A stretch of DNA of 64,000 nt from positions 52,708,398 to 52,772,397 of the forward strand of contig NC_092521.1 in NCBI RefSeq assembly GCF_037038585.1, written 5' to 3'. A program made the position numbers and the translations under genes. Below, in pieces: positions 40,224 through 62,422 of this stretch. This DNA is from Patagioenas fasciata. Its lineage: Eukaryota; Chordata; Aves; Columbiformes; Columbidae. How positions within the stretch are numbered: position 1 is the stretch's first letter; every line of letters starts with the position of its first letter. The notes beneath the pieces are model-generated. The model was not told where the DNA came from. It was given only the letters and a program-made list of their open reading frames with translations, and did no database searches.

Positions 40224-43200
40224 GAAATTTATTTCAGACTTCTGAAACTGGAACACTGTAAGCCTTTCCATTGCATGAACTCCTCTGTTTTCTCAAAAGC
40301 TTTAGGAACTCTCAGTGAGGGTAAGTACTTAACACCACTTTGGCCCTAGATTTCATGTCCATTTCAGTTTTGTACATCACATACAATGTAGTGTCTATCC
40401 AGTTATCACTACTGACTAAAAGACTCGTTATTCTAGAATGAAAAATGAGATTCGCCAGACACAGCCATTGCTCTACTGCCCTCCTGACTAGGGAGGCAGC
40501 ATGGCTCCTGCTAACCACAGGACATAATCATGAGGCAGGCATGTTATGTTAACACAAATACATATAGGTTAACAATTTGACAGTATAAAGTTATATAGCA
40601 CTTTATGTCCACTAGAGTTTACTGCAGGTATATATTATTTATCTACTATTAAAACTGGCAGCAGTTTCCAGATAAATGAGTGAGAAAACACACACTGGTT
40701 CAATACCAATTAGCATTCAGTTAACAAGTCAAAAATAAATACAGTATTTTTTAAACTCTCAATGTTTTGGTTTCACATTTGTGGCTAAAAGATTTTAAGT
40801 GGAAGTTACACAGCCTTCAATTAATGTGATTTAAGAATAGAAATGCAGTTCCTGCAGGCACACTTGGAAAAGACTGAAACAGATGTCAATCATCTGCCTT
40901 AACTGCACACAGGTAAGACAAATAATTAGCACCTTGTAAAGTTGTAAACAATCCAACACAAAGACTGAAAGTCAATCAAACTTCCTGTAGCCTTCCATTA
41001 CACTTTTCAGAATTAACCAGCCAAACAGCTCCACACCTGAGGCTGATTTCTGAACAGCTGAAGTCAGATCCTCCACCATCTGATGATCCTACATAAGACC
41101 CTGTTAGCATCCAGGTGATTCAATTCCAGCTTCTCAGGAAACTAATGACCCTACTTAGACATGTCAGGTTTTGTTGTGCCTCATAAGGGGTAGAGGTGTG
41201 GCAGGTATAAAAGATCCTAATATTTGCTGGTATTAGGATGTGTAGCTCTTACTATACCTCTTAACTGCAATGCAAGGAGGAAAAACATAGATGTTAGCAT
41301 TTTAATAACAGATGATTAACAGCTGTAAAGACTTATGTTTGCTCCATAAGGATGCACAATTTGTTAATCTAGTTTCACATCTTCCTTAAGCATCGTGAGA
41401 CCCCTTTCTTATTAAGACATGAAATCTCCACACAATAAATCCAGTTTTCAATCCAACATTGCTTTCAGTCAGGCTGCTAATGTACTCACTTTACACTGAG
41501 GATCCAAGCTCAGCCACTTGTATGTTCAGTGTCTCCTAATGTGTTAACACAATTACCCTGAGCTCCCCGGGGCAGTTATCCCCCATTTCTCTGGAAGAAC
41601 AACATAGTTCTGCCTACTGCAGGACAAAAAGCAATTAGATATGACTCTTACTAGCTAATTATGCAGGCCACAGAGCACCCATGAAGTACTGAGGATGTCC
41701 CCCAGTGTCACAGGTTGCATTTCAGATGACTATATCTAAAGACTCCCAAAAACGATCAGAATCATGAAGACACTCACAAAATTACACAAAAGGTATTTTT
41801 TAGCATCTACCCGTTGTAATGTCCAAATCTTATGAAAGCAAATGCTTAGCATACACAGTTTTACAGACTGCTTGCCATAACGTCATTCACTTTACGTAAG
41901 TTAAGGCTTCTCACACTATTTGAAGCATTGTCAAAGGTTCCATACTGTATCCAAGACAGATATTCACGAGGTCGCTGTTTTGAGATCAATGTGGCCTCAC
42001 ATTCTTTTTTTGACATTGTGAAAGACTACTTGGTGACGGGTTGCCTTAGGCCTTCACAAAAGGAACTAGTCATCTCAAGCTGCTTATGGACTGCCCAGAA
42101 CACCTGTATCTTTAAGTGCCACATACCAGAAATCCAATCCTGGCCTGCTCCTGGGTTACAGTTTACCCTTCACCAACATATCATAGCATTAAAAAAAAAA
42201 CACTGAAAATTACAGTTCTGTAGGCTGTGTCATTTTACTTCAGCATTCACAAGGAATATCCTGATGTAGAAAAAATATTTTTATATAAAAAGCTCACTTA
42301 TCTCATGGTGTCTATTTGGGATTTTTTTTTGTTTGGTTTTGTTAAAGAGGCTATTTCTTTCAGTGGGCAGCAGTGCTTTCCCTGTATCAGCCTGGATCCT
42401 ATACATCCAAATGGAAGGCTGTCCCAAGTAATGCTGGATTTGATGATAGTATGTAGGAAGAACACACTACAGAGAGACCAGAAAGCAGACTCTAAAATGC
42501 CAGTGTTACTGAACACAGATAGCATGCATTCCTGTTTTGCTCTCCTGCTCAGTCCTCCTTTCTCTGCAAACCTTCAGGATCTGGGTTTTTGAAAACAAGT
42601 GCCAATACCTGACATTTTCCCTAGTATGGAAGTACTGAGGCTGAGAGCAGAAGCCCCTACCCAGTTGCTGTGATCCTCCCCTCCTCCTCCCCCAAATCAG
42701 TGAAATTACTTTCCTTGGACCATAGCTCTCTCATTGGCTCCTAATATTCAACACTTGGATGGGCCACATGCAGGTTTAGTGGTCTTCCTTGGTGCCCTGA
42801 ATCATAACTGCAGACAGGCACAGTCCCAATCATCAACACGTGCATTTGCCTTCAGAAGACAAGAGCCTCAAGCTATGTCTAGGATTTTATAGAAAGGCAA
42901 CCAACACCCATTACCTGTCACTTTAAAAACCTTACACACCTTTTTCAGTTGTGAAAACTTAACCCTTTTCTTTAGTCATCAAACATCCTTTTCATGGCTC
43001 CACCCAGGTGGAAAGATCAGCTCACTGCTATCACCTGCAAGATATATGCAACAGTCCCTAATTCTACAAATCTGCTCCTTAAGGCTGGGCTCTCAAGCAG
43101 GCACTGAACCTTTTCAGCTGAGCAGTATGTACATAAATGCTCAGTACATAAAATAACATTAATAGCTTGCTTATACATTCAATTGATGAAGCAGTGCCAT

Positions 43201-44247
43201 AATGCTGTAAATTTGACTGGTCACTCAAAATCTCTGTAACACATCTATAATATTGAAAGAATATTCTGTTTTCACTTTAATATGTGAAAATTACATCTCA
43301 CTTAGAATAACATAAGCATTAATTTTAAATTGTGTAACACTGAAGATTAATAAAACAATCACAGCACCAAAAATAAAGTGGATGCAACACCTAAAAAAGC
43401 ACAAAGCTGACAGCTTTGAAAAAATCAAGCTCCCAGCATATATTCAGAGCAGGTACAGCACAGGCAGCAGTGAAAGCTTTTTCTAAATTCAGTATATGCT
43501 GTTTAATTGTGGCCTGTCATAAAATCATGCTACTTTTTATCTAGTCTGCACCTTTTTCAATCTTTGTTGAACATGAGGTTATATTTCCAAATAGGTTTTT
43601 CTATACTATTATACTTAATAAATAACATCCACATTTATATCCTGTTAAAAAGGCATGAAAAATCTGCAGTCCAATAAGGCATCCTTATTTCCTACATAAG
43701 CCTTCCACCCTAATGACAGGGAAGGGCGACAGTGTGTCTTCAGCAAGTACTTTCTATTCCTCAAAGTATTAAGATGTAATAACATCACTTCTTTAATTAA
43801 CAGGCATAAGTATTCCAAGTTAGATACTTCTTTTTAAAAAACTAATTATGTTATTTATTGTTATACCAAATATTTAGTATAATAAAAAGCAATATATTTA
43901 TTTCACTACAACTGCATTTTTGTCCTTCTACAAGTTAAATTTAACCTTCTCTTGTAAGGACAGAAATAACTTTAGAGACAGCATTCCTGAAATAAAATTC
44001 TTAAAAAACCAAAAATTTTAGTGGAGACTCAACCAAGCAAAAACTTGGCTGAATATTAGGCTATTAATTAGCACAATTTCTAAAATGGAATTACTTAATC
44101 CTTAAATTACAGAATTGCTAAATCCTTAAAGTAGGAATTTCGGACAATAATTTCTCAATTTACTGTTTTGAGATTCTTGCATCTTGAATGTTTAAGTGCT
44201 TTCCATCCCAATTTCAGGAAAAGACAGTAGAAGCTCTAAAGGAGACC

Positions 44248-44306
44248 ATTGGACTAGATTATCAGTGTAGGTCCCTTCCAACTGAACTATTCTAAAATAT
44301 TCAATA
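44248..44306 (+). mobile_element. Short CR1-like 3' end fragment
   Basis: CATTGGACTAGATTATCAGT then GTAGGTCCCTTCCAACTGAA and CTATTCTAAAATATTC is the terminal segment of a CR1 subfamily ending in ATTCT-type repeats. It matches the fragment at 19284-19348 in opposite orientation. Confidence 0.7.
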
Positions 44307-45690
44307 TATCTTTATTTTCTTTAGAGTAGACTAAACTAAAAAGAATAAAAGTGCCCAGATACAGTCATTAAGAGTTGTTTTATTTTCAATTAACATTCAG
44401 CCTTGAAAAAAAAAACTATAGCTAGTATAGACATCTCTTAGGCTTTGTTGCTTTAAAGGATGATTTTCGTACAGTTATTATTTGCTGATGCAAAACCTTA
44501 ATCAGAGATAGACATTCTAGTAATTAGTTAGACAAGGTCAGCTAAGCAAGGTCACTCTTGCTTAGGGTGCCTCACAGTAAACCTCCTGACTTTTCTTTGG
44601 TATGCACTAACAAGTCTGTGGTAAAACCAAGTTAGTCATCCCACAATTAAAACAAAACAAAACCCCCTAAAACCACTTTTTTTTTTGGTCAGCTATACCT
44701 GATTTACTTGCTTAGCTTCTTACAGATAAGCAAAACCCAATTACATAAATTGCACACACAGTTTCAAATTTCAGAGAAGAGGGATCTGTTTCCTTACATG
44801 CCCCAAGTTCTTGAGCTGAGACTGACAACTGTCATTTGTCATGCTGATTTTGATACACTCACTTCTGTGTCACAAAAGAAAATGGAGCCTGACCCTCTCC
44901 TCTTAGACAAGAGGGCAAAGCACTTATGAGATGCACCTGTGGTGGACAAAAATTATCATTTCTGTATAACTGGAAGGAATATATGAGGTCTGTTCCTTGT
45001 CAAACTCGTACTTTTATTTTAAATTAAAACCTAAAAGTTAACAGTATCACTCCAAGGAAGATGAAACCTATAATTCACTTCTAATATTTTTAATGTTACA
45101 CAGTAGTCTGACTTCAAACTATGAAGAAATTGCTTTTACATTAATGCAAGTTTCATAGACCACCCCCCAGAGTAGCTGCACAACTTTTAGTCTCAGTGAT
45201 TATGCCATTTATGATGTTTCTGCACTATACCATAATTAACATTACTGTGTATACTTAAGTTGCCCCTACAGTAATCATAATATTCTAGTTCCATGTGCTT
45301 ATATACTGAGTCACTCGGCACTAGAACTTTTAAAGCAGCTGTTGCTCCCCTTTGCCAGTAGACATCTAGAAACCCCGGTGGCAAGCACAGATCACTGCAG
45401 TGGCTGATCCTTGTTCAAAATAACTACTGCCCTTTACTTCGAGTCCATACTAAAGTTGATATCAACAACCAAAAAAGTTGCAAACCTGATGCTGTACCAG
45501 AAAGGAGTCAGTGTGATTCTACATAAGGAATTCCTAGGGGTTTTGTTGTTCTTTGATCTTCAATAACCACAAGAATGCCCACATAGAAAAAGTGTGAAGC
45601 ATGCTGAAGTTACAGAGTCCATTATGCAGAAGTTCTGAAACCTTAGTACTATTTTCATTACTTCGATTTACCCTTTTTGCCCTTGCACAA
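44307..45690. other. Intergenic DNA, nothing recognised
   Basis: AT-rich. No coding exon, RNA gene or repeat family is recognised. Confidence 0.4.
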
Positions 45691-46600
45691 AGGTGGCAAA
45701 GTGAGCTCTAATTATGGGAGCACAGCTGGTTGGCATAATTTATTTAGATTTCCAAAAGGTTTTTGACAAGGTTCCATGCAAGGAGCTGCTGAAGAAACCA
45801 AGATGATGCTAGAGTGAAAAACACTAACAATTATACTGAATTAATACCTGGTTAGAGCAAGAGAATTGAAGTGTAAGATTAAATGGCTGTCTTTTATTAT
45901 GACAAAAGGTTCACAGCAGGGTGCTTCCGAGTCCTGTACTCGGCGTGGTGTTCTTTAATATATTAGACCAGTGAGAGGGGGAGAAATAGGGAGAGGTAAG
46001 GAACAGTGAGGTGCCAGAGTCTGCAGCTATCAAAAATGTATTTGGGAAAAGGGAGATTTGTAAGTCATTTCAGTGTGACTTCAGTTACAGGAATGAACAA
46101 TGCAATAACAAAAGAAATTCAGCACTGAGATAAACATGAAGCCATGCATAAGAGAAACTTCAAACAAGCTATATAAGCTCCAAAGCTGATAGAGCACCAT
46201 GCTCAGTATGTAGCAGCAGCCAAAGATAAAGCCTAACACACTGTATTCCACAAGAAATGGGTGAGGGAGCAATATCAAATATATATTGTAATCAGAGGCA
46301 TAACCTTGCTTAGAATACTGCATGCAGCATAAGTCACCTTTACTGGAAAATGGAATATTGTAGGACTAAATAGACCTGGGAGAGAACCAAGGCAATGATC
46401 AAAAGCTAGGAGTAATTCTCACAGGAAAAGAGATTGAGAAGAGTGAAAAATCTTATCTCAAAAAGGAGACATGATGAAAGTACATAAAATAATGAATGGT
46501 ACAGGGAAGGTAAAAACAGGAACTTCTGTTTTCATTGTCTCAAAGCACAAGGGGCTATTCAATGAAATAAATAGATAAGAAAAAAAAGTATTTTCATGTA
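45691..46600 (+). mobile_element. Ancient degenerate CR1/L3-type LINE fragment
   Basis: Translated pieces in shifting frames resemble LINE reverse transcriptase. TTTATTTAGATTTCCAAAAG and TTTTTGACAAGGTTCC read IYLDFQKVFDKVP near 45738-45776. A GVLPSPVLGVVFFNIL stretch near 45920-45967 recalls the G-PQGSVLGP-LFNI block. LEYCMQHK near 46311-46335 recalls the EYC-Q-WSP block. The 3' part (GGAGACATGATGAAAGTACA, TAAAATAATGAATGG, then GGGGCTATTCAATGAA) resembles old CR1/L3 tails. Stops and frameshifts are many. The boundaries and exact family are uncertain. Confidence 0.65.
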
Positions 46601-48604
46601 ATTCAGAACTCAACATGCTACTCTGTCACTGACTGCCATTACAGAGTGTTAATGCTATAGAGATATTTAACTTTTATACCAGTATAAAAACCATCCAGCT
46701 ACCTCAGTAACAACATTTGAAGCTAAACTATTGCTCCATTGCTTATTAAAGATTTTAATAAGAATTTTGTGGGAAAATATTACCTCACATTTGCCTTCTG
46801 TAGCCTCTCCTTTTCCTCTGATATATCTGAGACTAGTCAATGCCATGGAGGAGAAAAGGTGAAGAATGGGCGTGACCCACAGCAGTGATTCCTGGTTTTC
46901 CATGCATAGAACAGATTTGTTCACTGGAAGAAGAGTTGTTAACATTGCTTTATTCTCATTGCCAAAGGTATGACCTGCTTAACTTACTGTGCACTATTTA
47001 ATTCTGTCCTGAATATAAAGGAATAAACCACACCCACACCACTCTCCTGTTTTGTGAAACTGGAACAAACAGATGAAGATAAACACACACAGGCCTGAGA
47101 TGCCTAGGTCCTGATTTTTCAGAGTACTTCATGTAAGAGTTCCTATGTCCAAAATACAGCCTTGGAGACTTCAGCAGTAGTTAGACAAACACAGTCCCAG
47201 CACCCCAAAGCAAAGCACTTGTAAAGTAAGAAACATACAATTAATCACACAATATACCACATGCCAGAAACATGCATGCATCACCACAGAACATCGATAA
47301 ACCTATGATATGGACAGTTATTGAGCAATTCAAAATCTAGCCCCTCCAGTTTTATTTCTCTTCCTTCTCGGATTCCAGTTTTATGAATACTTACAGCATG
47401 TCTATGCAGATGGGTCCAGGCAGAGCTGAACTTGCCCTGACTGAATCAAGCTGTTCAAACCTGTTGGCACAGATGTATCTTGATCCACTGCTTACCCTAG
47501 GAGCTGCACAGGTGCTAAAGTTGCTCAGTGAGCAGTATGAACTGCGTGTGAAATACATTTATTAGTGTTCATGCAGCTCCAGCACATCAAGTAATACTAA
47601 AAAACACAGCCTCGTCAACATGAAAAACTGCAGAAAGGTACAAATTGTTTTACATACCATCTACTTCTGCCTGCAAGCAGCAGTTCATAGCAACGCCCAT
47701 CATCAACTTATGGGCCACCAAGTTACTGCATTCATCATAAAATCAAGTTGTTCTATTCTTAAGGTTTGAGCTCAGGATAAATGAGAAAAATCACCTGTTC
47801 TGTCTTTAGATACAAGTTTGTTCCAGGTGTGTTGAGGCTTTACTGGTAGTTTTTTGCAAACTTTATCCACCCTACCACCTCCAACACGTATCAAGAGTCT
47901 TTGAGAGGCAAAAACAGTCAGAATTTGTAGACAGATCCAATGCACCTACCAAGCCAACAACCACAAGGTGCACTGCACAAGCCCACTGTCTCTCCCAGTA
48001 GTCCCAACTATGGATAAACACCATCCATATTCACATCTGCGGAGTAGCTTTGTTCCAAAAAATGCTTCTCTCTGTGCATTTTGTACCCCGGGGAGCTAGG
48101 AATGAACACCCACTGGTCCACTGCCAGCTGCTAATACTGTCACACTAAGTTGAAACTAACCTTCTTGTGTCCTTTGAGAAAATTCCTAGGAACTGACATT
48201 CCAGCAGAGACAGAAAGGTTCTTCCTAACGCTCTTAAAAGCAAGCCTGAGCTCAGTGTGAAAATAAAACTTGTATTTTTCCCCTCACTTCTAGTGACTTT
48301 GCTTAAAAAAAAAAAAAAAAAAAAAAACTGGATAATTGTCAACAAATCCAACCCAAACAAACCTAAAAAACAAAAAGGAAGAGTTTAGTTCACAAACTTG
48401 CTGGCAGTCCTGAGGACAGTAAGTAAGCATGGGGCAGCTTGGGCGGTATGGAGAAAGGGAAATCTCTTCAAATCCTTGACGTGTCTTTTGTTAACTTCCC
48501 GTAATTACTTTTTTGGCTTGGCCATGCCCGGACGCTCAAAACACCAGTTGCAAGAGTCAGCCTCCACAGCTGGCAAGCAGGATTTTAAACAACAAAAACA
48601 AAAC
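46601..48604. other. Intergenic DNA upstream of the TGIF1 CpG domain
   Basis: No gene is recognised. A 23-base A run lies at 48305-48327. Sequence becomes GC-richer from about 48400. Confidence 0.4.
48305..48327. repeat. Poly-A tract
   Basis: A homopolymer A run of about 23 bases. No retroposed body or target duplication is visible beside it. Confidence 0.85.
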
Positions 48605-48609
48605 ACGGG

Positions 48610-48648
48610 AAAAAAAAAAGAAAAAAAAAGAAAAAAAAAGAAAAAAAA
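48610..48648. repeat. Decanucleotide tandem repeat A9G
   Basis: Four runs of 8 to 10 A are separated by single Gs exactly 10 bases apart (G at 48620, 48630, 48640). The repeat ends directly at the CpG-rich domain (CGGCGGCGTGCGCGC). The 10-base phasing approximates one helical turn. Confidence 0.9.
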
Positions 48649-50781
48649 CGGCGGCGTGCGCGCACACCCTCCCCCCTCAGTCACAATTCCGTCGGAGACA
48701 CAGCTCGCTTTTTGTCACGTTACAAACACCAGCCCCGCAGCGAGCCTCATTCGCCCGAGCTGCCACTTTACGGGGTGGCAGCACCGAGCTCTCTCACCCT
48801 GCCCGGGCACGAACCCAACGGGACGCAGCCCAGGGGCGACGGCGGCACCGCGGCAGCAAGGCGGCCTGAAGGGCGCGAGGAGGACGGTTGGTCGGCGGGT
48901 AACAGTCCGGCTCGTGCCGCCGGCGGGCTCTCCGTCAGCACCGCGCGGCACAACCGCCCGCCTGGCTCCGGCGCTGCGAGCCAGCGAGCGCGCCCGGCCC
49001 GCCTCGCTGCCCCCAAAGGGCAAGGCGCACCAGATACCAGCGGCCAACCGCAACCGTCACCCAAAAGCCAGACCCTGGCCCCGCAGCGCCTAACAGCGGG
49101 GCCTTGTTAACTGACGTGACTCACCAGCCGCACCTCCTCCTCCACTTTCCCCCTCCCCCCGCTCCGCACATGTCCCCCATTCAGGATGTAACAGCTGTTT
49201 TATCTCCAGCAAGGTCGCTGTAATTACGCCACATAAAAATAGTTACAAGATACTTGAGAGGATTTTCTGTTAAAACGCTTGTTGCTTCCTCGTCTGCTGT
49301 TGAATCGCGTGTTTGTGTGGATGTCCGCGCCGCCGAGCAGGGAGGTGGGGGGAGGCGGGAGCCCTACACTGCCGTAGGAATTCATTATTTCATCAGCCGT
49401 TTAAAGCATTCGCTTCACAACCCCCGGCGCCTCCTCGTCCGCAAACAGCCCAGCACGTGGCGGTGCGGGAGTAACATAAATATACACATTGCCGTGCACA
49501 AAAAGCACGCTGCATCCGCACCCGCGTGTCGAGGCAAGGCGGCTTGTTTTACTTTTCACAAGAAAACTTTTCGCGCATGAAACTTCAGCCCAGAGCTCGG
49601 AGTTCTGGGTTTTTGAAGTTCGCGCCCAGCGCCGACAGTCACCTCACTTCCACAGGGGGCGGCGCGGGGGGGGAAACGCAGGGAGCCAAAGCCGCCCGCG
49701 TTCCGAGGAGGGCTCTCCCATAGCCAGCCTCGGTGGGAAGCTGAAAGCGAAGCCTCCGCGAACGGGCGGCTCGCAGGTCCCGCGTTTCCCATCTCGCAGG
49801 AAAATAAACTGTTGCTGCACCACGTGCTCGCCTGAGAGAGATGAGTCAAGCTGTGAGACTTCTCTCTTTACAGCTACTACCATGTGTCGCAGCAAAATCC
49901 ACCGTGCTGGAGGGGGGGCGGGGGGGCGAGTGGAGGAGGAGAAAAACAACCTTTACCAACTGATGTAAAAATAACCCCAGAAACAGGGCTCGCCTTCCCC
50001 GCGGGAGCGGCTGGCTAGTGCCGACCGGCCGTGGCTCCTTTGGTGCCACCGGGGACGAGGGAGGGCAGGAGGGGAAACAGCCCCCGCCGGGCCACTCGGT
50101 AGCCGGGAGGCAGGCTCCGTTCTTTAGAGGGCTCCTTCTGCCGTGCGTACTCTCTTTTCTTCTCTCTATTCACGCGAAGGAGTGGGTGGCTCATCCGGCA
50201 GCAACAGGAGGAGGCTAGTCAAGGGCAGCTGTCAAAATCTTTCCTCCCCCGTCGCCCCTTCTCTCGCCCCCTTCTCCTTCCAGTTTAATGATCAAACGTC
50301 TGCCTGGAAGAAAGACGAGGGAGCGGGAGGCACGGATGGCTCCCCCCGCCGCCGCTGTTGTGTGTGCATGAGCCAGCGGGTACGGGCGAACACCCCCCCG
50401 CTCTGCCGGGCCGTCCCTCCCCTCCCGTCTGACAGAGCCGCAGCAGCTCGGTAGGGGAGGAGAGAGGAGGAGGAGGAGGCAGCGCGGCAGCCGCGAGTGC
50501 TAGTGCAGCGCTCGGTTACTCTCCCGTAGTCACTGTGGGGAGGTGGGGGAGGGCGGACCCTGTGTACCTTTCCCTCCCGTGCTTTTCCTCACTTTAACGA
50601 GCCGGGGCCAATCGCCGGCAGAAGGGAACAAAGGGAAGTGAAGCCCACTCCGGTAACACCAGAAAGCCCCTGGGGAGGCTGAGCCTTGCGGCTCCCGCTG
50701 ACAGCAGCGCGGCCCCGGACTGGGTGCTTGGCTCCACGGCGGTGTTTTTGCTTCGTCTTCGTTGTCCTCGCCTTCGCCGAG

Positions 50782-50788
50782 TTTAAAA
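50782..50788 (+). promoter_or_regulatory. TGIF1: TATA-like box upstream of TGIF1 first coding exon
   Basis: TTTAAAA lies 94 nt before the ATG at 50876 in an otherwise GC-rich setting, which would place a transcription start near 50812 and leave a 5' UTR of about 65 nt. Position and match are suggestive only. CpG-island promoters often lack a TATA box. Confidence 0.3.
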
Positions 50789-50875
50789 GGGGAGCAGCGT
50801 CCGGCAAAGAGAGAAAAACTTGGGTCGGTGTGTGTGGTGTCCGGCGGCAGCGGCGGCTCGGTCCTCGTGATCAAG

Positions 50876-59758
<8,883 letters not shown>

Positions 59759-60275
59759 AATCCCTTTCCTTCTCGTTCCCCATTTTGGTTTTCCAGGCAG
59801 GGATATAACAGCTGTGTGGTTATTGCCACCCACACGATATCAAAAGACTTCACTGCATTATTATTATTTTTTTTATTAATCTTATTTGCACAAGGGATTG
59901 CTGAAATGAAGCTTCCTGTCACTGAGATGGTCTTCAGTGGAATATGGTCATTCCAAGAATTATAAACTTAAAGCTACTGTAGAAAGAAAGGATTGTGTTC
60001 TTGGTTTTGTTGTGTTTTTTTCTTTTTTTTTTTCATGTTTTCTTTGTAGGTTTTTTCATAATGTGAGATGGTTCCCAAGATCATGTGATTTGTTTTTGTT
60101 TCTTTCAGACTGTGCAATATCTAGTAATGATACAGAGTCTTCTTATCATTCCCATGTGGAACAGGATATACCGACACGCTGTCTAAAATAAGTTTTCAAT
60201 TTTTTTAACAATACAAACTTTGGATGATTATGCTTTTTTCCCATAATGTAATAAAATATTTTCTTTAAAAATGGA
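59759..60275 (+). other. TGIF1: TGIF1 3' UTR
   Basis: Non-coding sequence after TAA runs to the AATAAA at 60250-60255. It includes AT-rich TATTATTATTTTTTTTATTA at 59856-59879 and a T-rich tract near 60000-60060. The end point is inferred from the signal position. Confidence 0.6.
60250..60255 (+). terminator. TGIF1: Polyadenylation signal AATAAA, TGIF1
   Basis: A canonical AATAAA in GTAATAAAATATTTTC lies about 490 nt after the stop codon, which fits a short TGIF1 3' UTR. A second AATAAA lies at 60334-60339. Confidence 0.6.
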
Positions 60276-60333
60276 TGCATACAGAGTATTTTGTTGAATA
60301 CAAGCTTTTCAGCAAACACAGCTTTACTCTTAA

Positions 60334-60339
60334 AATAAA
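60334..60339 (+). terminator. TGIF1: Second polyadenylation signal AATAAA, TGIF1
   Basis: AATAAA in CTTAAAATAAATGG, 84 nt beyond the first signal, is a possible alternative mRNA end. Confidence 0.35.
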
Positions 60340-62390
60340 TGGAAGTGAGAAATGTTTTTGAGCTCATACTGGCTTTGTTTGGTTTAGAGAGCTATGCTAG
60401 TAGTTGTTGTTAACCAGATGTTTGAAGGAATCCTGAAAAGCGGGCCAGAAGTACCTGCGTTCTGCTGTGTTGACATTTTGTAAAAGTGCCAAAGGGAGCT
60501 ATGTGGGCAACTCTCATTAAATTTCAAGGGGATATCTTGGGGCCCCTCTAAGAGTTCCAGCTTTTGGCTCTTAGATATATATACTGCAGGGCTGGGTAAT
60601 ATGACAGCGCCTGGGTAAGTTCTCCTGAGGATGAAATGAGAAGGCCAGAAAAGGAGTTGGCACAAATGTTCTTTGCAGGTCTTTGTGATATAGCTCATAG
60701 ACATCACTGGTGACAAAGTTCGAGGGAGGAGGACAAGGGCTCCCACTCTTCTTGGCCTAGCACTGACATGGTTTTGACTCAGTAATTCTAGCAGACTGAA
60801 ATAGAAGAGACTGTATTGGCTTGAAATCTGAGTTCTGGGAGCCAGATCTTGATGAGATACTTAAACAGGTGGTTGACTAAAATGTTGAAGAGATCCCTGT
60901 TGTATTGTGGTGTATTCTGGCCAGCAGTATCTAAGTTACCTTTCAGAAAAGGACTTCACTATCAATATGACTTGTTACTGAAAAAGGTGAAGACTTGCAG
61001 CTCACACTTGCTTGAATGTTGGTTGCACACCCTCATCCTTCCAACAACAGTGAAGTAAGAGACCTCTTGGGGTGAAAATCAGTTTCAGCTAATCCTTAAG
61101 AACAAACCAATTGTCTGTTTGGAAGGCTGGGGGTGGGATTTGAGGAGCAGGAGAGCTGGTGAATTTGAGGATAACATGAGCAGAAGACTGCAATATTCAG
61201 ACTGCAATGTGTATGTATTTTGTTCTGCTGTGGCCTTTTTTTTAGTGGCAGAAATACTCATTATTGTCTAGAGTATTCTTTGGAATTCTAGAAAACTTAG
61301 GCTTTTCTTCAACTTTCAAGTTTCAAATCAATGATTATATATATTTTTTTAAAAGCCGAATAGTAAATTTTGTTTCTTATGTCTGCATCAGCTTCAGTAA
61401 CACAAAGTTATCCTATTATACTGTATAAATATAGGATTGTTTTTCAAAATACTTTCTGTTGAAATAAAGCTAGAAAAAATAATTTTGAACATAGGCAGAG
61501 ATGGCTGTATACTTTTTCTTCAAGGAATACTGTGCAGGTCCAGAAAGAGCCTTGTCTCTTTGGACACACTGTGCTTTATACTTATAAGCTATTTTTTGAG
61601 GAATAACTGGTTTGTGTGAGTTTTTTTTGTTTATGTTTGCTTTTTTTTTCGATGGCTAATTATAAAATGGAAGTACAGTTTTGTGGAACTGTGAGACTAA
61701 TGTCGAGGGAAAAGTTGGTCAATAGCCATCCTTTTGTGCTATGGATGATTGTTCTGAAAGGGTGCTAGACATGCAAAAAGGAGTGTCATCTTTGGTAAAG
61801 GTTTAGAAGATGCTTCCTTCTCCACAAGCAGGAGGGAACTTTATTACAACACTCTTTGCACCCACACCTTAAGCACTGATGAAGGAAAAAACCCTCATGC
61901 AAATATGTTTGCATTGTTTGATTTGTGTTGACTTTTTCCTCCTTTTTTTCTTCTCAAAGCAGGTTGCTAGTATGCTGGCGGATAGAGGAAAAAGTGGGGC
62001 ACTCGGATCATTAAAGGGCATTCTCAGATATCTTCACTCTTGATTATTCTGCCCTTTAAAATAAAAAATGAAGTCAGCAAGTTTAGAAAAAAAGCCCTGA
62101 GCTTTGCTTGCTGAACTGACCAGTTCAGTAATTCCACTAGAACAGCTGCAGTAATGAAAATGAAAATAGGGTGAGGAAGAAAGCTGTTGCCATTCAGGTT
62201 AACAGTTTTCATTGAAAGTAAAAGCCTGTGGTCTCTGCGCTGTTTTCATTTACCATTATGCCACACAAAATGGCATTAGTGTAACTGAGCACCAAAGTCC
62301 TGCCTGTGTGATGAGCACTGCATTTCCATTTTGCTGACTGACCCTGGGACTTCAGTGGTGACCAGTTCTGCTTGAGGCCTTTTTCTTTAT

Positions 62391-62422
<32 letters not shown>

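Larger units (their letters stand above)
39699..44247. other. Intergenic DNA with simple repeats
   Basis: No gene is recognised. It holds the compound TG and A/C-rich repeats around 40.0-40.2 kb. The open frame at 42227-42592 (121 aa) has no recognisable domain, start context or splice partner. Confidence 0.4.

Noticed and set aside
48398-49093. 231-aa plus-strand frame rich in K, R, P and A
   Set aside because: It crosses the A9G repeat and CpG-rich DNA. Several overlapping frames exist on both strands, and no TGIF1 exon phase or donor was identified that would make it an alternative first exon.
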